Positions 1 through 9,516 of a stretch of DNA of 18,544 nt are shown here, piece by piece (position 1 is the stretch's first letter; the number at the start of each line of letters is the position of its first letter). The notes beneath the pieces are model-generated. The model worked only from the letters and a program-made list of their open reading frames with translations. It searched no databases and had not been told where the DNA came from. The position numbers and the translations under genes were made by a program. This DNA is from Asparagopsis taxiformis. Taxonomy: Eukaryota; Rhodophyta; Florideophyceae; Bonnemaisoniales; Bonnemaisoniaceae. The stretch spans positions 1 through 18,544 of the forward strand of contig JALQPE010001533.1 of assembly GCA_030407315.1 (NCBI GenBank), given 5' to 3'.

Positions 1-3000
1 TTATTTTCTTCTGCTTGACATCTTCTGAGTGCAGTATCTTGTTGAAGAATTCTTTAATGGGTTCAGTTTCATCTTCGAACCCATCTGGTTCCATGTAGTG
101 CTTCCAGACTTCCAAGTACTTGTTCTTGTAGAGACTCTTCCGTTCGATGGTTTCATTTTCATGAATGAGTTCATACTCGGCATCGTAATAATGTAGGAAG
201 ATGGCACTGCCTCTATGTTAATATTGAGTGTGATCCCGAGCTGACCTACATCGATTGCAGCTCACCTTCTCGCAGAACAGGCACTCCCATACTGACTGTT
301 CATAACTGCCACACATTGGACACTTGGTATTGATGCTCTGCAACAAGAAGTCCACCTTACCTGAGAGATCCTTCATGTCGAACATGTAGTCAACCTCAGG
401 AGCTACTTCATCCTTGAAGATTTTAGCCACTGATTCATTGTCTTTGCAGTATGCCAACCATTCTGATATCTTCTGGCACTGTCTGATCCTACACTGTTGA
501 TGAGCTCCCTGAATTTGGTGAGGACCCTCTTCTCCCCCTTAATAGGTACTTTTGTGATCTCCTGTACTGTCAGCATCAGCACTATTGACTTGACTACTTT
601 CTTCTTGTTGCACTCCCTTGTGACCTGTCCCTTGACTGTTTTTTCTGCTTTCTTAATGGCATCTTCTGCCATTGCTGGCCAGTTCTCCAACTGATGCCTG
701 AATACCCCATCAACAGCCTATCAATGGTCTCCAGTTGTTTCTCCTGAACTGGGGTGCTCTTCAACAGAACTTTGAAACTGCGGCTGTACACCATGTAGGT
801 GAGGAAGATAGTTGCCCAATCTGTGCTGATGCTCTTCCCTGTTCCTAGGTTGATGTTGGTGATAATCCTCTCGAAATTCCTCAACCAGTCCTTAGTGTAG
901 TTCTACTAAGGTTCAGGTACTAAGGGGATGTAACAGTTGGTCTTGAATTTGCAGATAGAGCACTCACTCTTCTTTGAGTAGCAACTCTCATGAGCCTGAT
1001 GCAGGCAGATATTCATATCCAAATCAGTCACATCGGAGTGCAGGAAGGCAGACACAATGTTGTTACGAGTCAAGTTACAAGGGTAAACAAACCTGCTCTT
1101 TTAAGTAGCCTTCTCCTTACAGATGTAGCATAGGTCATCTAGGACATCCTCCTCATGGTCACTGTCGACATGCTTGGCATCCTCTATCCACTTCTTCTTG
1201 TTCCTCTCTGGCCTTGCCTTCTTCTGCAGGTACTTTTTGTACCTGATTTCGGCTATGACATCCGTTTGACTCTTTTCCTAGGGCTCTTACCTGGCTACTC
1301 GTCATCATCATCGAAGTCCAGTTCTAGCTGTTCCTTGATTTCAGTTATGGCGAAGTAGTTGCTCTCCTGTACATCAGGCACCAACTTAATCAGACCTCGA
1401 ATGCTTTCTTTCAAAGGTTTCCTTGAACTGGGATCCAGGATCATCAGAAAAGCAGAGAGATGGGAGAGCATCTTGACTGTTGATAGATCAGTTTTCACTT
1501 TCTTCTCAACCATAGCTATCAGCCTCGGAACCAATTCATAAACAGTGCTGTTGAAGATGGTCTTCCCTGCAAATTTATGCCACTCACTGAATGGTATGGT
1601 GTTCTCTACCTTCAGTGTTTCATAGTTGAACTGGTTGTTGGGGAGTGTCTTCCCCACATAATAGTACTTGTCCTTATGTTGGTTGAATCTGAGTTCCCTA
1701 TCAATGATGTCCTGAGCCATTGACCTATCCTTCTGGGTAGACTTGTCAACCATGTTCAGCAGAGTGGTCCTGTTAATCTTTGGAGACTTATCGAAATTCT
1801 CCAGCAGCACCTTCTTGATGAGGTTCTTGTCCTTAGCATAGAGGGGAAGTTCAAAAGTGTTAGCTCTCTGAAGGAACAAATGCTCCCATTTCAAGAAATT
1901 CTCAGCAAGGGTAGACATGAATCGAAGGTAGTTCATGTATGAATCATGGGTCACAGTACGGTCCTTATGAGCCATAAAGAAATCAACACGCCTCTTCATC
2001 TACTACCACATCTGGTTCAGGAGCTCAGGCCCAATGAAAACATAGGCAACAAGAGGAAGAGTTAAGGGAGATAGTCACGGTATCTCTGGTTCCTCTTCAG
2101 ATCATTAAACAACCTTTCATAGAAAGCAGCAAGCTTGTCTTCAAGGCTCTTGCTCAAGGCTTTGGGTTTAGATTTCATTTTGAAGAAATCAGGATACAGG
2201 ACCATTAGGCAGGCCAGTACTTACTCTGCAACCGAGGTACATGAGCATTCCAGAAGATCTTCCAGCATTGAAGATACCAAATCCTTGTCACTCATTAGTG
2301 ACTTCAGAAGTGTTTTGAAAAAGGGCTTTCTCTGAGACATGTTCCGTCCTAATGATTTAGTCAAGCCACTATTGACGAAACATCTCCACACTTAACTTGC
2401 ATCAACTTCAGTTTTCGGATACTGTCACATAGTGTATAGACTCCTTCTTTTGCAAACAGGAAAGGATCCTTCTTTGCCAGCTCTTCGAACACTGTTACCT
2501 TGCCTGCCAACCCAGCATTACTTGAGACATCTAGCTTACATTTGACGAATTTCATTCATAGCAGTCATCAATTCGAGCAGGAGAGCCATTCTGCATTCAG
2601 ACACAAAGCCAAGGTTCCGTACAATTTTGAAATGAACGACATCACGCAGCATGCGAGATTTGAGTAGTTTCTTGAAGTTGGTGATTTTCCCATCTTGAGC
2701 ACTCTTATCCAGTAAAAACTTAGCAAGCATTCTCGAGTAGTAGATGTTGCTATCGGTGAGCTTCTCCAGGTAGGTGATTAGATGTTTAAACAGCGAATCT
2801 CTTTCCGAATGGTCATCGAGAGTAAACAGCAATCTGAATATTTCAGTAAAATAGGCATTGAACTTAGCAGCTTCCTTTGCTGTTTCTTCTGGAGTCTCCT
2901 TCTTTTTCTCTTCTTTCTTTTCATCCTTCATCATGTCCTTACTCCTACTCCTTTCTTTTGGCTTCTTCTTGTCTTCTTCTTTCTTCTCAGGTTCTCTGTG

Positions 3001-3447
3001 TTCTTTGCATACGGTGCCATCCTTCATGAACTCAGAATCTCCGCATCTGCAGAATAACTCACTGAACCCATGGTTGCTTGGGAAGTTCCTGAATTTATGA
3101 CCATCATGGCTCCCATTTTTGAAGCAGCTTTCGCAAAGGTAGGCCCTTTCATCGGCACTGCACTCATAGCAGATGTAGACTGAATTATTGTATGGAGTAC
3201 CTTGGCTACCTCCTCGTGAAATAGTGGCACATTGAAGTAATGGAGCCTTGTGTTCCTTGATCTTGAATGGCAGCTTATCAAAGATGGTGTAATTGAAAGA
3301 CTAATTATCAAGGGTGAACAAAAATGATGCCTTATTGATTTCAGTCACAAACTCAGCTACCTAGGCCTTGAAGCCTTGAGTGTCTGCACTGAAGCTCTTG
3401 GACCTGGATGGTCTTTTCTCGACTGGTTTGGATGTTTAGGTTCCCAT
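1..3447 (-). CDS. UBR-type E3 ubiquitin-protein ligase (N-recognin-like), 3' end outside window
   Basis: Probable RING-type ubiquitin ligase of the N-degron pathway. The start is the ATG at 3447; no later in-frame ATG precedes the UBR box. Residues about 73-150 form a UBR zinc box: spaced Cys pairs (CYEC, CESC), HDGH, then CRCGDSEF and a final Cys/His (VCKEH). A Lys/Glu-rich stretch follows. Near 1115-955 lies a RING-H2-like domain (CYIC ... CLHQAHESC ... CSIC, then YIPLVP), and near 345-235 the UBR C-terminal zinc region (CPMCGS, CLFC, then HRGSAIFLH). This is the UBR1/UBR2 order, about 1,150 residues seen against about 1,750 in the animal proteins. TAA/TAG codons within it read as Glu. The frame changes near 2530, 2362, 2040, 1262, 706 and 460-500; five of these fit loss of one base and the first may be a 19-nt intron. 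Divergent from the EF-hand gene. The family call is firm; substrate specificity is inferred. Confidence 0.85.
2521..2539 (-). other. Candidate 19-nt intron in the UBR ligase gene
   Basis: On the minus strand this stretch begins GTAAG and ends AAG. Removing it joins the upstream frame (...NEIRQ) to the downstream frame (NAGLAGKVTVFEEL), which otherwise do not connect. Its size is close to the better supported 20-nt intron at 13976-13995. The alternative is a small sequencing indel near 2535, as at other frame breaks in this gene. No conserved protein motif lies across the junction to decide. Confidence 0.35.
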
Positions 3448-3705
3448 TGTTAGTAGTATAGCGAATTATACTTTGATGATGAATCTTATTCCACTTAAGT
3501 ACCCTTATTGTCTTACTTAAATCCAATAAAATCCAGTATCAACCGCACTAATTGGTTATTTAGTAAACTAAGGCTAGATATCAAATATGGTGATTCTTTG
3601 GCTGTCTCTAATTTGCCTTTATCCATTAATGTGATGCAATTGATCGAACTGTCTGATGTGTTCGATTGATATTAAATTGAGGTTAACTTAAGAATATAAC
3701 TTACC
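3448..3705. promoter_or_regulatory. AT-rich divergent intergenic spacer (likely shared promoter region)
   Basis: This 258-bp, AT-rich gap lies between the start codons of the UBR ligase (minus) and the EF-hand gene (plus), so it must hold the 5' flanks of both. I see no recognisable core promoter motif or RNA gene. The promoter role is inferred only from position and composition. Confidence 0.4.
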
Positions 3706-4261
3706 ATGAGCAAGCAGGTCAAGAAGGCATTCGGAGGAGTGAAGGGTAAGACACAGTTGGCTAACAGCAAACTCTCGGAAGATATGGTAGCAGTGCTCTA
3801 ACTCAGGAGAATGAGATCAAGGATGCATTCAGTTTCTATGACGAGAAGAGGACTGGTTTGATTTCTAGGCAGAACTTGAGGAGCATCCTGGGCAACTTCG
3901 CATTCACCAAGATGAATGGCAAGGAGATAGAAGACGAAATCAGCAGTGCTCACCAGGGCAAGGATACCTTCATGCTCTCAGAAGTCATGGACCTCATCAC
4001 CAAGAAGTGGTTCCATGGGAGGGGCAGAGAAGAAGAAGCATCAGAAATGTTCAGCCTATTCGACAAGAAGGAAAGAGGACTGGTTGGCATCAATTAAATC
4101 AAGGGAGTGTTCAATCAGTACCTGGACATCGTCATCAGTGATGCTGATATCATGGAGTTCATCGAAGAAGCAGATCTAGACAGAGATGGGTACCTCAACC
4201 AACACGAATTCTTCACCAAGTACTATTTGATTAACCCTTAGACTCGGCTACAACTGAATGA
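3706..4261 (+). CDS. EF-hand calcium-binding protein, centrin/spasmin/calmodulin-like
   Basis: Small Ca2+ sensor of about 185 residues with two EF-hand pairs. The start ATG at 3706 begins MSKQVKKAFGG, a basic N-terminal tail of the kind centrins carry. EF1 (loop about residues 46-57, DEKRTG...) and EF2 are degenerate. EF3 (about 120-131, DKKERGLVGIN plus TAA) has Asp at position 1 and, with TAA read as Glu, the bidentate Glu at position 12. EF4 (about 157-168, DLDRDGYLNQHE) is fully canonical. One base seems lost near 3800, where the frame changes between MVAVL and TQENEIKDAF. The frame over EF4 then has no TGA until it runs antisense through the transporter; one more lost base near 4236 would give a TGA at 4259-4261, which I used as the end. 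The EF-hand call is secure. Spasmin (stalk contraction) versus centrin or another ciliate EF-hand protein cannot be settled here. Confidence 0.8.
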
Positions 4262-4422
4262 TCACATCAATTTAATCATTACACTCAATAAAATGCATAT
4301 CATAGAGGATAAAGGAGCTCATTATGATTAAAGGTTTGCCATTAATGGGACCTATACAGTTTAAATATGTCGAATATGGATTAATAGATGGAGAGATTAT
4401 GAATATAGGACGAGTAGAAATA

Positions 4423-7400
4423 TCAGACAAACTGGGTTCCCCTTTCAAGGTTGTAGAAGTAGCCCTTCTTATCCACGAGTTGATCGTATGATCCATTCTC
4501 CACAATTTGTCCCTTATCGAATACATAGATGGCATCGCTGTTCTTAATGGTGTCTATTCTGTGTGCGATACTGATGGTTGTCTTGTTGTCCATGATCTTG
4601 TCGAGTGAATCCTGCACTTTCTTTTCATTGGCACTGTCGAGTGCTGATGTGGCCTCATCCAATAACAGAATTTTGGTTTCCTGAGGATAGCTCTTGCAAT
4701 GGCTACTCTCTGTTTCTGTCCTCCTGAGATGTGTGATCCCTTGACACCCACATTCCTGTCAAATCCAACACCGTCAACTCTTACTTTGTTTTTATCAGTG
4801 GCTCCATCCAGCGCTTCAGCACCCAGGATGAAGGATAGGGCATTGGCCTGCCTGGCTGAATCTTCAATTTGATCTTGGGTAGCCTCAGCTAGGTTGTACT
4901 TGATGTTATTGGCGAATGTCTCATTGAAGAGGACAGGTTCCTGACTGACTACTCCGAGTTCACTTCTCAGGTAGTGAATATCGTAATCTTTGATGTCCTG
5001 CCCGTTAATGGTGATCTTCCCTTCAGTTGGATCGTAGAACCTGAGCAGTAACTGCATGATGGTTGACTTTCCAAGCTGAAGTACCCACAAAGCCCACTTT
5101 CTGTCCATTAGGAATTCTGAGTGAGAGATGAGTGAAGACATTCTCTGTTCTGGTTTCATACTTGAAACTGATCTTGGAGCAGTCAATGTCACCATTGATG
5201 CCTGATGTCAGCATCTTGGATTGCTCTCTAACTTGCACCTGGTTCTCATCTTCAGAATCCTGAATCAGGAATAGGTTGGCAGCGGCATTCTTGGCTCCAG
5301 CCAAATCAGGCATGAAATGGGCATTGTTACCAACTGTGAAGGCAGCAAACACAATGGCATACATAGCAGTGAAGAGATTGAGGACACCATCGAATCTGGC
5401 ATCCTCATTGGTCTGGTCATAGTTATCCCTCACGATCAAGGCTCCCAAGAAGAACAGGAGACCGAAGATCAGGAAGATGAAGAACTGAGAGACACCAAAT
5501 AGCAGACCTGAGAAGATACCCTTCTTGACAGCCAATGCATATGCTCCTTCAAGTTTCTTAGCGAACTGGTTAATGACGAAGGTGTCATACCCGAAGGATG
5601 TGACTGTTCGGATGTTGATCATAGCTTCAGTGATCAGGTTAGTTGAGTCCTTATAGGCAGCATCAGTGGAGTCACCGAATCCTAGAGTCATGGCCATCTG
5701 AGCAACACCGGCTAATATGATGAGGGGAATCAGACCGAGTGAAATCAGAGTGATCCTCCATTCAAAGACGAACCCAATGACCAGACCAGTCACCAAAGTA
5801 GAGTTATTCTGGCAGATCAGACCGATATAGCTGGTAGTAAGACTGTTGACAGACTGAGCATCAGCAGCCAGACGAGCAGAGAGGGTACCTGCACTGTTAC
5901 GAGACTGGTCAAACCAGGCAATAGGCATCCTCAGGATCTTATTGTAAGTCTCAAGACGGATCTTCTTAGTAATACGGTCACCCACCAGACCGAAGAAAGT
6001 CTGCTGAAGAGTCATACCCACAAACATAGCAATACCCAAAATGAAGAAGACCAAAGCATTCTCATCCGAGTCAGCTCGAGACTGAACTGGGTTATCCCTA
6101 AATCGCAGCAGAGTGGTGATCATGTCACCCAGATAAATACTGAAGATAGGGAAGATAGTTCCAGACCAATAGACACTACGATACCCAGGATGAAGAAGGG
6201 AATCCTGTCATGAGCATAGGCAAACACTCTTCCGAAGATGACCTTGTCATACTTGTCTGTGATTTCTGCCTGCTCTCTCTTAGCCTTCTCTTACTTGCTG
6301 AGTTCTTCTTCAGGTTCTTCATCTTTGCCCTCAACTTGCTTATAGACTAAATCCAGTTTGGCTATCTCCTTCTGTGAGTATTTCCTTGAGTTTTTCCTGC
6401 TCCTGCTTCCTTTCTTAGATAGGGGAATGTCATCATCATCAGGCATGTTTTCCTCTTCTTCCTCAGCATAGTCCTTATACCTTTCCAGTTCATCGAACCT
6501 GCCACTCTCCTTGACGTTTCCTCTATCAAGGACATAGATCTTATTGGCACTCTTGATAGTGTTGACTCTATGTGCAACTGTGATGGCAGTGAGTCCTTGT
6601 GAAATGGAATCGAGAGTGTTCTGGATGAGTCTTTCGTTCCTTCTATCCAAGGCTGATGTAGCCTCATCAAGGAGTAATATCTTAGGGTTCTTCAGCAGTG
6701 CTCTAGCAATAGCTACTCTTTGCTTCTGTCCTCCTGAGAGTTGCCCTCCACCTGTTCCGACATAGGTATCGAGCTTTTCCTCCAAGTTCTGAACGAAGTT
6801 ATAGGCTTCTGCTCTCTTCAAGGCTGTGGTTATTTCTTCATCAGGTGCCTGATCATTTCCGAACATGAGATTCTATTTCAAGGAAGTAGCAAACAGAACT
6901 GGTTCCTGTCCGACATACCCAACTACAGTCCTCAACCACTTCAGATCAATTTCCCTTAGGTCAATGCCATCAATGGTGATTCTTCCCTCATCTGGATCAT
7001 AGAACCTAAGAATGAGTTGGAGTACAGTTGACTTTCCGCATCCGGACTCTCCAACCAGTGCAGTGCTGTTCATATTGAAGTCAAGATCAATGTTCTTGAG
7101 AATCTGTCTGCTCTTCTCCTTAGGATAGGCGAAGGTGACATTCTCCAATCTGACATAACCCTTGAAGTTCTGGGGGATCTTTCCGTTGACTGGGTTCTTG
7201 ATGAGTGGTTCCCTATCAATAATCTTGAATATTCTGGCGGCTGCAGCCCTGCCCTTAGAGATAGCCTTGAAGGCAGGTGACACTGACTCAAGTTGAAGCC
7301 AGGAATGACGATACTGAAGAAGATGATGAGCACATCACCACCAGTATATAGGCCAGTATCACTATTAGGGTTAGGCTCGTTTCTCTCAACCAGGACTGAG

Positions 7401-8278
7401 CCCCACCAGAAACCCAAAGCATAGGATGAGAGCATGGCAAAGAACATGATTCCCAAACCCATACCCAGGAACACGCTGTACTGAAGGGCAAACTGTGATG
7501 CCTTCTCCAGACTCTTGCTATAGTTGTTGGCCTCATGCTCCTCACCGTTGAGCATCTTCACTGTCTTGATGGCACTGATGGCTTGTTATGCTCTTCCTCC
7601 TGCTTCTGCGTAGTCCTTCTGGAATTGTTTATCTTGTCTGGCAATAACGGTGACATAGGCATACCCACCCAAACCAATGGCTGGAAGGGAGGTAACCATA
7701 ACGATAGCCATGAGCCATCCTTCAACAAATGCAATTGTGAAACCTGCAATGAAGGAACCAATGGTCATGAGCAATGTTGACACCTTTTCTCCGATAGCTG
7801 CTTGGAATGCAGCAGAGTCAGCGGCAAATGTTGCCGAAATTTCAGTCTGGTTCACCAAATCGAACCATCCAATTTCCTGCCTAAGGAGACTTCGGAGGTA
7901 CTCCTTCCTGCAAGTAATGCCTTGTCGCTCACCTGCAATCATCCAGCAGGCAAACATAAGGAAGCCAGCAACTGCAGCAGCTGCACCAATGTATAAAAAC
8001 TGGTAGAGGGAGTCCCTAGCAGCATCGACCATCTGGTCACCTCCCTGGATGAATGCATCAGTAGCATCACCCCAAAGCAATGCAAAAACTGGGAAAGCAG
8101 CACCCATAGCGAGGGCAGCGATTGATCCAACAATCATGAGGATCCAATCATACTTGTCAGCGAACCTGAAGATGCCCCAGCTGCTCACCTGACTAGCCTG
8201 TTCATTCATGTCATCAGAACTAGACCCATCCCTCATGTCTGTTCGACGATGGATGTCCTATGCCGATTCTTGTTTCAT
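4423..8278 (-). CDS. ABCB-type full ABC transporter (MDR/P-glycoprotein-like)
   Basis: ATP-driven membrane exporter, TMD-NBD-TMD-NBD, about 1,288 residues, the usual size of the family. The ATG at 8278 gives MKQESAEDIHRRTD; an in-frame ATG at 8236 is an alternative start. NBD1 has Walker [10 protein letters not shown] (near 7055-7027), Q-loop VGQEPVLF, signature LSGGQKQR, Walker [13 protein letters not shown] and H-loop AHR. A charged linker follows ([12 protein letters not shown], then [10 protein letters not shown], possible kinase sites). NBD2 has SQEPVLF, a variant signature [16 protein letters not shown] and AHR. Two TAA/TAG codons (7588-7586 and 6875-6873) stand where relatives often have Glu. 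TGA at 4425-4423 ends it. Frame breaks near 7283, 6166, 5075 and 4672 fit lost bases; those at 5075 and 4672 hit NBD2 Walker A and B, so without correction NBD2 looks dead. The substrate is unknown; a role in xenobiotic or lipid export is only family inference. Confidence 0.93.
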
Positions 8279-8884
8279 TCGTTTACCAACTTATCTATAT
8301 TTAGAACCCTGTGACCAGAATTTAAAGAAGGAGCATCAGAAATTACTTAAAATTTAACGTATAGAATAATTCGAATGCCCTCAGATGTGATATGGATGCC
8401 TCTGGAGCATCAATGCAATTCCTCGACTATTTATACTGGAATAAAGACTAAAGGTGACACGAAACTCACCAGAGTTGAATAGCACCAATTTCAGAGCATA
8501 TTCGGAAGAAAATAGGCTCTGAAGATCTGCTTTGGTATTCCGCACTTCATACTGCAACGATCTCTACTCGAAATTTATACATTATCAGTTTTCACTCTGA
8601 CGTCACCAAGGTCACCATTGAAGAAACAAGACTAACATCATATTTGATTAGATTACCTCAGATAAATTTAAATGGAGCTGCAGAAGAAATACCCTATATT
8701 TCCCCTGAATTAAAATAATGTGACAAAATAAGGACGGACTTTAAGCATAGGCTACTCTGATCTGTTTCAAACTAAATGAATGATATCATGCTTTATATTC
8801 TCTTCACACCTTTGATACCGTTAATGGAAAATAATTATTCTGGAAGCTCCTTATCATTAAAGACTATTATTACGTGAGATTGAA
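8279..8884. promoter_or_regulatory. AT-rich spacer upstream of the ABC transporter
   Basis: About 600 bp of AT-rich DNA without a convincing gene. It contains the 5' flank of the minus-strand transporter and possibly of the small cysteine-rich gene on the right. A perfect TGACGTCA palindrome lies at 8598-8605. A short plus-strand frame at 8788-8877 starts with a hydrophobic stretch (MLYILFTPLIPLM) and stops at TGA; it might be a first exon of the next candidate gene. No tRNA-like or repeat structure was seen. Confidence 0.3.
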
Positions 8885-9133
8885 ATGGCTCATGAAGCAA
8901 GGATTAATAAACAATATCAATATCTTGTTTAGATGCCAAACACAACCGGAAGAGTAGGACCATGTATTTATCTCATTTATATAGGCCTTGAGAACGGAAA
9001 ATGCGTCAAGTGCAATTTTATGAAAGCTACCTGTTTCTGTAAAGGCAAGGGATGGGAGATTAACTGGACTGATGGAAAGTGCCAAAAATGCGGAAAATCC
9101 TGCTCTGCATGTGCAACAATCAAGAAATGCTGA
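8885..9133 (+). CDS. Candidate small cysteine-rich protein
   Basis: A frame from ATG 8885 to TGA 9131-9133, about 82 residues, with one TAG (Glu) just before a second ATG at 8933. Its C-terminal half holds ten cysteines in short spacings (GKCVKCNFMKATCFCKGKGW, then GKCQKCGKSCSACATIKKC). This looks like the cysteine repeats of ciliate surface proteins, but it is far shorter and has no signal peptide in this frame. Two stretches with GT...AG ends (8874-8932 and 8953-8983) could be introns of a longer gene, but neither joins the frames cleanly as the sequence stands. I do not recognise the family. It could be a real mini-gene, the last exon of a damaged gene, or chance. Confidence 0.33.
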
Positions 9134-9516
9134 TGATATCCACATCTATTTATTCCATCGGCCAAGTTCTCATCTTAATAAACTTAATGATGAAGTCAAG
9201 ACGGAGACGTTGATCATCTCTCCATTAGAAGGATTTGCTCGGTTACATCAGTCATAAATAACACCCTTTGAATCATGAACTTCAATATATATTTTCTTTT
9301 CGCCTTTTGCGTTGTTGACCCTTAATTATAATTTGCTCTTGCACTTATCTAAATCGCTAGCCAAAATGCTCCTATTATGAAGTCTAATTATGTCTCTCCC
9401 TATTTCTCTATTTTTCTCTTCCCTAATTTGCATTGCTATAGCACCCCTATGTCTTTGAGGGGCTACTGTTCGAGTGCTCCTTTAATTAAATTCAAATTAT
9501 AAACTTCAACGGTGGG
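9134..9516. promoter_or_regulatory. 5' flank of the kinesin gene with a pyrimidine-rich tract
   Basis: About 380 bp of AT-rich DNA without a gene. A C/T-rich run at 9391-9427 (CTCTCCCTATTTCTC... on the plus strand) sits 90-130 bp upstream of the kinesin start. I see no recognised promoter element, so a regulatory role is positional inference only. Confidence 0.3.

Noticed and set aside
2782..3100. Plus-strand frames encoding very hydrophobic, Phe/Leu/Ser-rich proteins
   Set aside because: They are the antisense of the Lys/Glu-rich linker of the UBR ligase; such antisense frames always look membrane-like.
4423..8278. Pseudogene status for the transporter and other frame-broken genes
   Set aside because: There is no motif decay, large deletion or true premature TGA. 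Breaks are single or double bases, many at homopolymers, and are spread over all genes, including essential ones.
8598..8605. TGACGTCA palindrome as a CRE-type operator
   Set aside because: A single 8-bp match in a 600-bp spacer gives no support by itself, and no such factor is known to me in peritrichs.
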